A stretch of DNA of 64,000 nt, taken from Flagellimonas zhangzhouensis (GTDB lineage Bacteria; Bacteroidota; Bacteroidia; Flavobacteriales; Flavobacteriaceae). Below the pieces are notes generated by a model. The model saw only the letters and a list, made by a program, of their open reading frames with translations, was not told where the DNA came from and did not search any database. The stretch spans positions 248,001 to 312,000 of the forward strand of contig NZ_FNKI01000001.1 of assembly GCF_900102925.1 (NCBI RefSeq). The letters run 5' to 3'. Both the position numbers and the translations under genes were made by a program. Shown one piece after another: positions 9,329 through 18,696 of this stretch; position 1 is the first letter of the stretch; every line of letters starts with the position of its first letter.

Positions 9329-10366
9329 TTACCAACTTCCGCTTGCGCCTCCACCACCTGAGCTTCCACCACCCCCAGAAAAACTACTGCTGGAGCTACT
9401 CCCAGAACTAGAACCAAAGGAATGGGTTCCCGATTTGGAAAAGGTTTTGCTCATGTATTTTTTATCGGATTTGAAAAAGGAAATCTTGATGTCTTCTTTT
9501 CCTTTTCGGACAATTTTTATGATGGCAAGCAAAATAGTCACCACAAAAAAGAGAACCACCCCATATAGCAGCCAAGAGGCATTCATAAAGAATGAATCAT
9601 AATCAGGTGACCACCCAAAAACCTCCACCATAAAAAATACGGGCAACAAAATAAAGACCAGACTAAATGCAATGGGCATCAACATAAAAAGCATCATGAA
9701 AATACCGCGAAGCAATCCCAACTTTCCAATGAAAATACCACGGAACATTTCTAAAAGTGACGCATAACTTTTATAAAAAATAAATCCTCCTGCGGCCACA
9801 AACATTAATAAAAACAGTCCAACAAAAAGCATCACCCACCATGGCATATCACCCTCGGATGCAATTTCTTCCTTAAATTCCTCCAGTGCTGCTGGGTCAT
9901 TTAAAAAGGTAATGATTTGGTCTGTGGCCATATCAATTCCTTCAAAATACTGCTCATCCTTAAAATAAGGAATCATTGTATTTCGGATAATTCTAGAAGC
10001 AACAGCATCGGTGATATAGGGTTCAAGACCATATCCTACTTCGATACGTACTTCCCTATCGAATTCCGCAAACAGGATCAAGATTCCATTATCCTTGTCT
10101 GCCTGACCCAATTTATTTTGATTAAAGGTACTATTGGCATACCCCTCAATGGTTTCATCGCCCAATTCCTCGATGGTCAACACCACCAATTGATTGGTAG
10201 TTTCAGATTCAAACTGGGTTAATTTAGAACGTAAACTTTCTAGCTGCTCTTCAGAAAAAATTGCTGCGTTATCGGTTACAATTTGGGTTAAATTGGGATA
10301 GTCTTCTTGAGCATTCGCAAAGGAAAGCACCAGAATTAAAATACAAGACCAGACTGCTTTTGGCAT
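9329..10366 (-). CDS. TPM domain membrane protein (YgcG-like)
   Basis: 345 aa from the ATG at 10366 (an in-frame codon at 10384 is a weaker start). Signal peptide to residue ~19, then a TPM domain (about residues 25-145), two or three membrane segments (about 175-285) and a Gly/Ser-rich tail ending GGGGASGSW, the standard ending of the YgcG/TPM family. In plants TPM proteins act in photosystem repair and phosphatase activity is reported; in bacteria the role is unclear. It is probably co-transcribed with the acylase gene 50 bases downstream. Confidence 0.82.
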   Translation of the reverse strand: MPKAVWSCILILVLSFANAQEDYPNLTQIVTDNAAIFSEEQLESLRSKLTQFESETTNQLVVLTIEELGDETIEGYANSTFNQNKLGQADKDNGILILFAEFDREVRIEVGYGLEPYITDAVASRIIRNTMIPYFKDEQYFEGIDMATDQIITFLNDPAALEEFKEEIASEGDMPWWVMLFVGLFLLMFVAAGGFIFYKSYASLLEMFRGIFIGKLGLLRGIFMMLFMLMPIAFSLVFILLPVFFMVEVFGWSPDYDSFFMNASWLLYGVVLFFVVTILLAIIKIVRKGKEDIKISFFKSDKKYMSKTFSKSGTHSFGSSSGSSSSSSFSGGGGSSGGGGASGSW

Positions 10367-10462
10367 AATTAGGTTAACAATCAAGATGTTAAATATAGCA
10401 TTTGTAATTTTTAAGCATCCTTTTTATTTGCCTTAACTTGCAACTTCTTCTGAAAATTGATC

Positions 10463-12199
10463 ATGCCCGAAAAAAAAGTTAGCATACTTACCGCTTTTAA
10501 AACCATCATTTGGCCCAAACGAAAACTTGTATTTATTGGCTTATTGTTGATTGCCATCAGTAAAGCTGCCAGTTTTGTTGCTCCAATTGCTTCCAAATAC
10601 CTTATTGATGATGTAATTGTAAACAAAGATGTGGATATGCTCAAGTACTTAGTTTCTGGAGTTATGTTGGCCATTTTTGTGCAAGCTCTTACCTCATTTT
10701 TGCTCACCAAAATTTTAAGTGTTCAGGCACAGTATTTAATTTCGGAGTTGCGGGCGCAAGTCCAGAAAAAGGTACTTGCCTTGCCCGTTCGCTTTTTTGA
10801 CAATGCAAAGTCAGGTGCTCTTGTTTCGCGAATTATGTCGGATGTTGAGGGTGTTCGAAATCTAATTGGCACGGGATTGGTTCAATTGGTGGGCGGAATA
10901 ATTACAGCTGTGGTTTGCTTGATATTATTAATGGAAATCAGTGTGTTCATGACGCTATTTACTTTTATTCCTCTAACCATCTTCGCCATTATTGCCTTAA
11001 AGGCCTTTAAAATAATCCGACCCATTTTTAGAAATAGAGGAAAAATTAATGCGGAAGTAAAAGGTAGGTTGACTGAAACCTTGGGTGGAATCCGCGTTAT
11101 CAAAGGATTTAATGCCGAAAAACAAGAGGAAGAAGTTTTTGAAAATGGTGTGGAACGCTTATATGAAAACGTCAAAAAAAGTCTCACCACAACAGCATTT
11201 ATGACCAGTTCTTCCACTTTTTTATTAGGAGTGGCAACCACAAGCGTTATGGGTTTTGGGGGTTACAAGATTATTCAGGATACCTTAACCGTAGGTGAAT
11301 TTGTGCAATTTACCATACTGCTCGGCCTTATGATTGCTCCGATTGTTCAAATGAGCAGTGTGGGAAGTCAATTGACAGAAGCATTAGCTGGTTTGGATCG
11401 CACCGAAGAACTCATGAATTTGGAAGAAGAATCCGATGAGGAAAATCGCACCATACTATTGGATAAGGTGGTTGGGCGTATGTCATTTTCCAATGTGAAT
11501 TTTTCATACGAAGAAGATAAAGAAGTGCTTCACAATATTACTTTCGATGTTGATCCAGGGCAAGTAATCGCATTGGTTGGTAGTTCTGGTTCTGGAAAAT
11601 CGACCATAGCTGGGTTAGCGGCTAGTTTTTTGAATCCTGATTCTGGAACCATCACCATTGATGGCAAAGATTTATCCAAAGTAAACCTTAATAGTTTTAG
11701 GCAACATTTAGGCGTTGTGCTTCAAGATGATTTTCTGTTTGAAGGCACTATCCGTGAAAACATACTTTTCCCACGACCGAATGCCACAGAAGAAAAATTA
11801 AAAGAAGCAGTAAAAGCGGCCTATGTGGATGAATTCACTGACCGTTTTGATAAAGGTTTGGATACGCTTATTGGCGAACGTGGCGTTAAACTTTCAGGAG
11901 GGCAACGTCAGCGTATCGCTATTGCCAGAGCCATTTTGGCCGACCCTAAAATTTTAATTTTGGATGAAGCAACTTCAAGTTTAGACACCGAGTCCGAAGC
12001 CCTTATTCAAAAAAGTTTGGTTGAGCTGACCAAAGGTAGAACCACCTTTGTAATAGCACACAGATTAAGTACCATTCGCAAAGCGGACCAAATTTTAGTC
12101 ATCGAAAACGGTAATATTATTGAACAAGGCACCCATGACTCATTGATTGCTTCAGAAGGAAGGTATTATAACCTGTTTACCTACCAGGCAAGAATCTAA
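10463..12199 (+). CDS. ABC exporter, MsbA-like half transporter
   Basis: 578 aa from the ATG at 10463 (a TTG two codons earlier is ignored). Six membrane helices (residues ~20-310) are fused to a nucleotide-binding domain with complete motifs: Walker A GSSGSGKST (~373-381), Q-loop VLQDD, signature LSGGQRQR, Walker B ILILDEAT, and H-loop VIAHR. It should work as a homodimeric lipid or drug flippase in the inner membrane; MsbA itself is possible but unproven. It is a useful in-window control for the degenerate ABC protein at 53267. It shares a CTAA stop overlap with the convergent ferredoxin gene. Confidence 0.88.
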   Translation: MPEKKVSILTAFKTIIWPKRKLVFIGLLLIAISKAASFVAPIASKYLIDDVIVNKDVDMLKYLVSGVMLAIFVQALTSFLLTKILSVQAQYLISELRAQVQKKVLALPVRFFDNAKSGALVSRIMSDVEGVRNLIGTGLVQLVGGIITAVVCLILLMEISVFMTLFTFIPLTIFAIIALKAFKIIRPIFRNRGKINAEVKGRLTETLGGIRVIKGFNAEKQEEEVFENGVERLYENVKKSLTTTAFMTSSSTFLLGVATTSVMGFGGYKIIQDTLTVGEFVQFTILLGLMIAPIVQMSSVGSQLTEALAGLDRTEELMNLEEESDEENRTILLDKVVGRMSFSNVNFSYEEDKEVLHNITFDVDPGQVIALVGSSGSGKSTIAGLAASFLNPDSGTITIDGKDLSKVNLNSFRQHLGVVLQDDFLFEGTIRENILFPRPNATEEKLKEAVKAAYVDEFTDRFDKGLDTLIGERGVKLSGGQRQRIAIARAILADPKILILDEATSSLDTESEALIQKSLVELTKGRTTFVIAHRLSTIRKADQILVIENGNIIEQGTHDSLIASEGRYYNLFTYQARI

Positions 12200-12528
12200 T
12201 CTTCTGCTGGTGCAAGCTCCACTTCCAGACCATCCAAATCTTCCGTAATATGGATTTGGCAACCCAAACGGCTATTGTCTTTTACAAAAAAGGCCTCGGC
12301 TAACATAGCTTCCTCATCATCTGATTTTTCTGGAAGTTCATGCTCAGATTGCACATAACATTGACAAGAAGCACACATAGCCATTCCTCCGCAAATTCCA
12401 ATAGTTCCCTCAGGAGCCAATTCGTAGGAACGAACCACTTCCATGAGGTTCATATTCATATCGGTTGGGGCATCTACTTCGTGGGACACTCCTTCTCGGT
12501 CAATAATTTTTATTTTGATATCACTCAT
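12196..12528 (-). CDS. [2Fe-2S] ferredoxin, adrenodoxin type
   Basis: 110 aa. The cluster ligands are Cys46, Cys52, Cys55 and Cys90, i.e. C-x5-C-x2-C-x34-C, the vertebrate/Isc-type spacing; Cys57 is extra. The acidic surface is typical of electron-carrier ferredoxins. It is the last gene of a minus-strand run with a ferredoxin reductase 58 bases upstream, which is its likely electron donor, and with Mrp and NifU-type Fe-S proteins before that, pointing to cluster assembly or cytosolic reductive metabolism. Confidence 0.9.
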   Translation of the reverse strand: MSDIKIKIIDREGVSHEVDAPTDMNMNLMEVVRSYELAPEGTIGICGGMAMCASCQCYVQSEHELPEKSDDEEAMLAEAFFVKDNSRLGCQIHITEDLDGLEVELAPAED

Positions 12529-12553
12529 AATCTATTTGGGGAACACCCCTGAA

Positions 12554-12569
12554 GTCCCCTCAAGGGGAC
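12554..12569. repeat. Small GTCCCC-TCAA-GGGGAC hairpin
   Basis: Six-base-pair GC stem with a four-base loop in the 58-base gap between the reductase and ferredoxin genes. No U-tract follows on the minus strand (AATGT), so it is more likely an interspersed repeat remnant or an mRNA processing/stability element than a full terminator. Confidence 0.45.
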
Positions 12570-12586
12570 ATTTTCTTCGTTATTTT

Positions 12587-13645
12587 TTAGTCGATAGCTT
12601 TTACGACTGCTTTCGGCGCTTCTTTTTTACTTCCGTCGAATCCAGTTACGCCACCCACGGTGGTATACTTCATCACATATTTTTTATCTGGGAAAATTCG
12701 CTGGTAAGCACTTTGACACATTAATGTGGCTTCGTGAAAACCGCACAAAATCAACTTTAGTTTTCCTGGGTAGGTGTTCACATCACCAATGGCATAAATT
12801 CCAGGAATGTTGGTTTGATAATCGAGTGTGTTATCCACTTTGATGGCGTTCTTCTCAATTTCCAATCCCCAATCTCCAATGGGCCCTAATTTTGGGGAAA
12901 GTCCAAATAAAGGAATAAAATTGTCGACTTCAATATCAGTTACCTCATCGGTTGATGTGTCTTTTACAGAAACCATTTCCAAAGTTTCTTCACCCTTCAA
13001 TCCTACAACTTCGGCAGGGGTAATCAAGTTGATTTTACCCTCGTTTTTAAGTTGCTGTACTTTCTCAACGGAATCCAAAGCACCTCTAAATTCATTTCTT
13101 CGGTGCACCAAAGTTACTTCAGAAGCAACATCGGCCAAGAAAATGGACCAATCCAAAGCAGAATCCCCTCCACCAGCAATCAATACTTTCTTATCGCGAT
13201 ATACTTCGGGCTCCTTGATCATATAGGCCACTCCGTTATCCTCGTATTTGGATAGATTGTCAAGTAAAGGTTTTCTTGGCTCAAAACTTCCCAACCCACC
13301 TGCAATCGCTACTACGGGCGCATGGTGTTTGGTGCCTTTATTTGTAGTAACGATAAAGGTATCATCCTCCAACTTTTCAATGGTTTCCGCTCTTTCTCCC
13401 AAGGTAAATCCTGGTTGAAAAGGTTTGATTTGCTCCATCAAATTATCTACCAAATCCCCAGCTAGCACTTCTGGATATCCAGGAATATCGTAGATGGGTT
13501 TTTTGGGATATATTTCGGAACATTGCCCACCTGGTTGGGGCAAAGCATCTATTAAATGGCATTTTAACTGTAAAAGACCTGCTTCAAAAACAGCAAAGAG
13601 ACCCGTAGGTCCCGCTCCAATTATCAGAATATCAGTTTTTATCAT
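12587..13645 (-). CDS. Ferredoxin-NADP reductase, thioredoxin-reductase-like
   Basis: 352 aa flavoprotein. GAGPTG (residues 10-15) binds FAD and GGGDSA (158-163) binds NAD(P), with HRR of the 2'-phosphate site ~20 residues later. The redox CxxC of true thioredoxin reductases is absent, and the protein has the C-terminal extension of the TrxR-like ferredoxin/flavodoxin reductases (YumC type). It probably reduces the ferredoxin encoded next in the operon with NADPH. Cytosolic. Confidence 0.88.
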   Translation of the reverse strand: MIKTDILIIGAGPTGLFAVFEAGLLQLKCHLIDALPQPGGQCSEIYPKKPIYDIPGYPEVLAGDLVDNLMEQIKPFQPGFTLGERAETIEKLEDDTFIVTTNKGTKHHAPVVAIAGGLGSFEPRKPLLDNLSKYEDNGVAYMIKEPEVYRDKKVLIAGGGDSALDWSIFLADVASEVTLVHRRNEFRGALDSVEKVQQLKNEGKINLITPAEVVGLKGEETLEMVSVKDTSTDEVTDIEVDNFIPLFGLSPKLGPIGDWGLEIEKNAIKVDNTLDYQTNIPGIYAIGDVNTYPGKLKLILCGFHEATLMCQSAYQRIFPDKKYVMKYTTVGGVTGFDGSKKEAPKAVVKAID

Positions 13646-13708
13646 ACAATAGGGATTTTGGGCCGCAACTTATAATTTGCCCAACTTTAGATAAATGATT
13701 TTTGTCCG

Positions 13709-13957
13709 CTAGCTAATATTGACCACTTCTTCGATTTGTGGCGCGTATTTTTTAATGGTCATTTCCACACCACTTTTCAATGTCATTTGATTCACACTGC
13801 AACCAATACAATTGCCTTCCAAACGTACCTTTACTGAAGTATCGTTATCAATGGAGATGAGTGTAATATCTCCACCATCACTTTGTAGAAATGGTCTAAT
13901 TTCGTCCAAAGCTTTTTCAACATTGCTCTTAATCTCTTCTGAAGTCATTGTTGTCAT
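13709..13957 (-). CDS. NifU C-terminal domain Fe-S scaffold
   Basis: 82 aa, a stand-alone NifU C-terminal (Nfu) domain with the cluster-binding pair Cys50 and Cys53 in GNCIGCS. Such proteins carry a labile [4Fe-4S] cluster between subunits and hand it to apo-enzymes. An alternative start three codons in (MTSEEIK, 13948) is equally good. Its stop lies 63 bases before the reductase and its start is 2 bases from the mrp stop, so it is almost certainly translated with mrp. Confidence 0.9.
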   Translation of the reverse strand: MTTMTSEEIKSNVEKALDEIRPFLQSDGGDITLISIDNDTSVKVRLEGNCIGCSVNQMTLKSGVEMTIKKYAPQIEEVVNIS

Positions 13958-13959
13958 GC

Positions 13960-15099
13960 TTATTTCTTTTTAACGGCGGAACAACCAGCCATTGTTGTAA
14001 TCTTTATCGCTTCGGTAGGCGGAAGATCCGTATTTCTTTTCACCACTTCCTGCACTACTTGCTTTGTAATCTCTTCAAATGCTTCCTCAATAGGCGTAGC
14101 AGTTTGCATAGCGGCGGGTCTTCCCACATCACCTGCTTCACGAATACTTTGTACCAATGGAACTTCACCCAAGAACGGAACATCTAGGTCTTCTGCCAAA
14201 TTCTTGGCTCCATGTTGACCAAAGATATAGTACTTGTTTTCAGGAAGTTCCTCTGGTGTAAAATACGCCATATTCTCCACGATTCCCAATACAGGCACAT
14301 TTATGGCCTCTTGTTGGAACATGGCCACTCCTTTTCTGGCATCGGCCAAGGCAATTTCTTGAGGTGTACTTACCACGACGGCACCAGTCACGGGCATGGA
14401 TTGCATAATACTCAAGTGAATATCCCCTGTTCCTGGGGGTAAATCCAATAATAGAAAGTCCAATTCACCCCAATGTGCATCAAAAATCATTTGGTTCAAT
14501 GCTTTGGCAGCCATTGGGCCTCTCCAAATCACTGCTTGATTGGGCTGGGTGAAAAATCCGATGGAAAGCAATTTCACCCCATAGTTTTCAATGGGTTTCA
14601 TTTTTGCTTTTCCGTCCACATTTACTGATAGCGGTTTCTCGTTGGCCACATCGAACATAATGGGCATGGATGGTCCGTAGATATCGGTATCCAACAATCC
14701 CACTTTAAAGCCCATTTTGGCCAAGGTCACCGCTAAATTGGCAGTGATGGTAGATTTCCCAACACCACCTTTTCCTGATGCAACAGCTACAATATTCTGA
14801 ATTCCCGGAATCGGATTCCCCTTAATTTGGTTCACCTTTGGTGTTGCAGGGGCATCAACCTTTAGGTTGACCTTTATTTTTGCCTTTTCATAAACCTCTC
14901 TGTGGATACATTTTAATATTTCCACTTCGGTTTTCTTTTTGGCCTGTAGACTTGGGTTTTTAATGGTTACATCCACTTCAACTTCATCGCCAAATACCTG
15001 AATATTTGTTACCGCACCACTTTCCACCAAATTTTGGCCCTCACCGGGTGCGGATATCTTCTCCAATGCCTTAAGAATGTCTGCTTTTTTCAACTTCAT
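13960..15099 (-). CDS. Mrp/ApbC-type Fe-S carrier P-loop ATPase
   Basis: 379 aa. An N-terminal MIP18/DUF59-like domain (1-80) is followed by an MRP-type P-loop with deviant Walker A GKGGVGKST at 109-117 and ending in ENMAYF and IFG motifs. The bridging CxxC seen in Nbp35 and some Mrp proteins is absent, which seems usual for this clade. Function: ATP-dependent loading or transfer of [4Fe-4S] clusters. First gene of the Fe-S run and only 2 bases from the NifU-type gene. Confidence 0.9.
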   Translation of the reverse strand: MKLKKADILKALEKISAPGEGQNLVESGAVTNIQVFGDEVEVDVTIKNPSLQAKKKTEVEILKCIHREVYEKAKIKVNLKVDAPATPKVNQIKGNPIPGIQNIVAVASGKGGVGKSTITANLAVTLAKMGFKVGLLDTDIYGPSMPIMFDVANEKPLSVNVDGKAKMKPIENYGVKLLSIGFFTQPNQAVIWRGPMAAKALNQMIFDAHWGELDFLLLDLPPGTGDIHLSIMQSMPVTGAVVVSTPQEIALADARKGVAMFQQEAINVPVLGIVENMAYFTPEELPENKYYIFGQHGAKNLAEDLDVPFLGEVPLVQSIREAGDVGRPAAMQTATPIEEAFEEITKQVVQEVVKRNTDLPPTEAIKITTMAGCSAVKKK

Positions 15100-15322
15100 G
15101 AATCCTATTTTTTCATTCAGTGTTTGAACTGATTCTAAACTACAAAGATACGGCGTAGGTGTTAGATTAAGAAGTTAGGGTGTTATATTTCAAAAAAAAC
15201 CAGATGGAAACTACGGGTAATTGAATATTTACTCAGGAATCACACAAAATAGGGTTGTCATTGTGATGGTTTTTCACAAAAAATGTAGCTTAGAAGCTTA
15301 TATTTTGAAACTATCAACCAAC

Positions 15323-16984
15323 ATGCTTAAATCAACCAAACTCCCCCACCTTATATTGTTGTGTGTATCCCTTTTGTGGTTCTCCTGTTCCACCAACAAA
15401 GGTCCTTTTACCAAGAAAGATGTTCGAAGTTCAGAAAAACTGATCGGACTGGATTTTTCGAAAAAGGATGTAGATACACTTTACCCTTATTTAAAAAGAA
15501 ATCGAAGTGGATTTGATTCGTTGAGAAAATATCCCATCGACAACAATGTTTTTCCAGCGGTTCGGTTTGACCCTACACCAATGGGCTTTAGCATGCCAGA
15601 ACAATTGAGTGGCACCCAATGGGAAATTCCGGATAATGTAGAAATTCCCGAGCCTTATAATCTATTGGCCTATTACACCATTCCACAGTTGGCCTCATTG
15701 ATCAAAAATCAAAAAATAACCTCAACGGAGCTTACCAAATTTTTCTTGGCCCGTTTGAAGAAATATCAACCTGCTCTACAATGCACGATCAGCATAACAG
15801 AAGACTTGGCTTTGGAACAGGCCAAACGTGCTGATGAAGAAATCAAAAACGGGAAATATCGAGGCATTTTACATGGTATACCTTATGGCACCAAAGATTT
15901 GATGGCCGTTCCAGGTTACGCCACTACTTGGGGAGCCGAACCTTATAAAGATCAAATAATCAATGAAACCGCCACGGTAATCCAAAAATTGGAAGATGCG
16001 GGGGCAATTTTAGTGGCCAAATTGGTATCTGGATCATTGGCTAGAGGTGATGTTTGGTTTGGAGGGAAAACCAAAAACCCTTGGGACACAACACAGGGAG
16101 CCACTGGTTCTTCGGCGGGTTCGGGTTCTGCTACTTCGGCAGGATTGGTTCCATTCGCCTTGGGAACAGAAACTTTGGGGTCCATTACATCTCCCAGTAC
16201 TAGAAATGGGGTAACTGGTCTGCGTCCAACCTACGGAAGAGTAAGTCGATATGGTGTAATGAGCTTAAGCTGGTCCATGGATAAAGTAGGCCCGTTGGCC
16301 AGAAATGCAGAGGATTGTGCCATTATTTTTGAGACCATCCAAGGGAATGACCCTCAAGATTTATCCACTGCCGATCTTCCTTTTGGCGTGGATTGGAACA
16401 AGGATATTAAAAATTTAAGGGTAGCCTATTTGAAGGCAGATATTGAAAAGGACACTACCGACACTGGCGATAATCTAAGAAAAGCTTTAAAATCTCTTGA
16501 AAAATTGGGCATCAACCCAACGGCGGTTGAAATGCCCGAGGATGTTCCTTACCGTGGCTTTGACATTATTCTTCGCGCTGAAGCGGGTGCTTTTTTCGAC
16601 GAGCTAGTTCGTTCTGCTGATGTGGACAAAATGGTAGAACAAGACCAACGTTCCAGAGCAAATTCTTTGCGTCAAAGTAGATTTATTCCCGCTGTGGAAT
16701 ACCTGCAAGCAAATCGTCAACGACAGGTATTGATTCAAAAAATGCAGGATTTGATGAAAGATTATGATGTTTTGATCTCTCCTACTTTTGGAAACGACCA
16801 ACTTATGGCGACCAATTTAACAGGGCATCCTGTGATTGCTATTCCAACGGGATTGGACAAGAAAAACCACCCGACCAGTATGACGTTTGTGGGTAATTTG
16901 TACGACGAAGCCAGTATTTTGTTATTAGCAAAAGCCTTTCAAGAAGCAACGGAATTTGACGAGATGCACCCTCCAGGGTATTGA
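15323..16984 (+). CDS. Amidase-signature lipoprotein
   Basis: The frame opens at 15221, but the ATG at 15323 begins a lipoprotein signal peptide (lipobox Cys22, LLWFSC), giving 553 aa. Amidase-signature residues are present: Lys191 in YGTKDL, cis-Ser263 in GSSAGS and nucleophile Ser287 in LGSITSP. The residue before the nucleophile loop differs from the GTDxGGS consensus but the triad is intact. A secreted amidase attached to a membrane; peptide amides, fatty amides or wall components are possible substrates. Its stop abuts the stop of the convergent gene (TGATCA). Confidence 0.87.
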   Translation: MLKSTKLPHLILLCVSLLWFSCSTNKGPFTKKDVRSSEKLIGLDFSKKDVDTLYPYLKRNRSGFDSLRKYPIDNNVFPAVRFDPTPMGFSMPEQLSGTQWEIPDNVEIPEPYNLLAYYTIPQLASLIKNQKITSTELTKFFLARLKKYQPALQCTISITEDLALEQAKRADEEIKNGKYRGILHGIPYGTKDLMAVPGYATTWGAEPYKDQIINETATVIQKLEDAGAILVAKLVSGSLARGDVWFGGKTKNPWDTTQGATGSSAGSGSATSAGLVPFALGTETLGSITSPSTRNGVTGLRPTYGRVSRYGVMSLSWSMDKVGPLARNAEDCAIIFETIQGNDPQDLSTADLPFGVDWNKDIKNLRVAYLKADIEKDTTDTGDNLRKALKSLEKLGINPTAVEMPEDVPYRGFDIILRAEAGAFFDELVRSADVDKMVEQDQRSRANSLRQSRFIPAVEYLQANRQRQVLIQKMQDLMKDYDVLISPTFGNDQLMATNLTGHPVIAIPTGLDKKNHPTSMTFVGNLYDEASILLLAKAFQEATEFDEMHPPGY

Positions 16985-17308
16985 TCAAAGTTCTTTGGCG
17001 GGGTCCCAGAAATATTTTTGAAAGTCGATAATTTGGTTGTCTTTTACTTGGACCCCTTCATTTTCCAATAATTGCTGCATCAGGTTAGTGCCATCAAAGT
17101 GGTGTTTACCAGTAAGCACCCCTACTCGGTTCACAACGCGATGTGCTGGAACATCTTTATTATGGGAATTGTTCATGGCCCAACCTACCATTCGTGCACT
17201 TCGAGCCGCACCCAAATATTTGGCAATGGCACCATAAGAGGTTACCCTGCCATATGGAATCATTTTGGCCACTTCGTAGACCTTGTCAAAAAAACTAGGC
17301 TCTTCCAT
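16985..17308 (-). CDS. Alkyltransferase-like DNA repair protein (ATL)
   Basis: 107 aa, the DNA-binding half of O6-alkylguanine-DNA alkyltransferase. The active-site PCHRV is PAHRV (residues 54-58), so the acceptor Cys is Ala55. The Arg finger (SARMVGW, Arg39) and TSYG Tyr25 are kept. Such ATL proteins bind O6-alkylguanine and flip it out without repairing it, recruiting nucleotide excision repair. It is probably co-transcribed with the LysE-type gene (1 base between them) and trmB. Confidence 0.88.
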   Translation of the reverse strand: MEEPSFFDKVYEVAKMIPYGRVTSYGAIAKYLGAARSARMVGWAMNNSHNKDVPAHRVVNRVGVLTGKHHFDGTNLMQQLLENEGVQVKDNQIIDFQKYFWDPAKEL

Positions 17309-17309
17309 G

Positions 17310-17939
17310 TTATCGGTACATGATTCGGATTAGTGTAATGATCAACAACAAAAGCATCAAAGCACTTAAAATGTAATTTGAATTTTTGGCAAAGCGGTTG
17401 GTCTTGGTCTCCAACTTATCAAAATAAAACGTGTAGAGATAAAGTACGGAAAAAGTACCTGCACCAGCAGCTACCACAAAAGTTGTTATATCCTTAGCCT
17501 CGAATTTTATCCAACCTGCCTCGTTCCACATGGCATTTAAACCGCTGTAATATGGAATGGTAAGCAGGTTTAATGCGGCCAACAATACACCTTTAAAAAA
17601 CGAGTTCTTTTTACTAAGATTCACCTGTTTAATTTTCTGTTCTTTTTTCCTTTTGGCCATTAGAAAAAAGTAAATGGTGAAGAAAGCAAAGACCGCGACT
17701 GCAATTTTGAAAAGAACATCTATTACTTCTGGGTTCCGATACAAAAACTTTGAAATAAAAACAGCGATATAGGCCTGCACCATAATGGTGGCTGAAACCC
17801 CAATACTAAAAATCACCCCATTCAATTTACCTTTTTCCACACTGGTTTTTGCTGCATTCATATTAAGCAGCCCTGGAGGAACGGTTGCCATAAAGGCCGC
17901 CGAGAACGTGGCAAAGAAAAGTATGAGTATGTGGGTCAT
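17310..17939 (-). CDS. LysE-family membrane exporter
   Basis: 209 aa with about six hydrophobic segments. The start FATFSAAFMATVPPGLLNMNAA matches the LysE/RhtB pattern, in which the PPG motif lies in the first helix pair. Members export amino acids or related small molecules through the inner membrane; the substrate cannot be predicted. Three bases downstream of trmB and 1 base upstream of the atl gene, so part of a three-gene minus-strand operon. Confidence 0.8.
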   Translation of the reverse strand: MTHILILFFATFSAAFMATVPPGLLNMNAAKTSVEKGKLNGVIFSIGVSATIMVQAYIAVFISKFLYRNPEVIDVLFKIAVAVFAFFTIYFFLMAKRKKEQKIKQVNLSKKNSFFKGVLLAALNLLTIPYYSGLNAMWNEAGWIKFEAKDITTFVVAAGAGTFSVLYLYTFYFDKLETKTNRFAKNSNYILSALMLLLLIITLIRIMYR

Positions 17940-17942
17940 TGG

Positions 17943-18611
17943 TTAGTTGATCCTAAATTGGATATAGGTAATTGGTTTTCCTTTTTCAAGATACTGATTT
18001 TCATAGAAAGTTTGAATATCAAGCACTTCAGATGGAGCCCCCTCGTTTTTGTACACATCGTGGTTGGCATAGATGATTTCGTGTCCCAAACCTTGTAACA
18101 ACCCTAAAGTATACCCGTGCATATATTCACTGTCGGTCTTTAAGTTGACTGTCCCGTCCTGATTTAAAATATACTTGTATCTCTTTAGAAATTCAGGGTT
18201 GGTCATTCGGTGTTTGGTGCGCTTGTATTTGATCTGTGGATCGGGAAAGGTTATCCAAATTTCTGATACTTCATTTTCTCCAAAAAGGTGATCTACCAAT
18301 TCAATTTGGGAACGCAAAAAGGCTACGTTCCTCAAATTTTCTTCCAATGCAATCTTGGCCCCTCTCCAAAAACGAGCCCCTTTAATATCAACTCCAATAT
18401 AATTTTTATCTGGATTTTGCTTGGCTAATCCAACAGTGTATTCCCCTTTTCCGCAACCCAATTCCAATACAATGGGATTATCGTTGCCAAAAAAGTCGGA
18501 CCAGTTTCCTTTGTGTTTGAATCCAGCCATAACCTCGTCCCTTGTGGGCTGCACCACATTGGCAAAGGTTTCATTTTCCTTAAATCGTTTCAGCTTGTTC
18601 TTACTTCCCAC
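17943..18611 (-). CDS. trmB: tRNA (guanine-46-N7)-methyltransferase
   Basis: 222 aa. SAM-binding LELGCGKGEY (49-58), GVDIKG acidic loop and the FPDPQIKYKRTKHR active-site stretch identify TrmB. It methylates G46 in the variable loop of many tRNAs. The start codon is GTG at 18611 (reads GGSKNKLKRF next, as in relatives). First gene of the trmB-lysE-atl run. A divergent glycosyltransferase begins 85 bases away. Confidence 0.92.
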   Translation of the reverse strand: MGSKNKLKRFKENETFANVVQPTRDEVMAGFKHKGNWSDFFGNDNPIVLELGCGKGEYTVGLAKQNPDKNYIGVDIKGARFWRGAKIALEENLRNVAFLRSQIELVDHLFGENEVSEIWITFPDPQIKYKRTKHRMTNPEFLKRYKYILNQDGTVNLKTDSEYMHGYTLGLLQGLGHEIIYANHDVYKNEGAPSEVLDIQTFYENQYLEKGKPITYIQFRIN

Positions 18612-18696
18612 TATTGAAATTTATGGTGCAAAAATTTAATGATTTGGCAAAACTAAGGAAATCTTCATGCAATTAGGATTTTGTTTTTTTACAACC

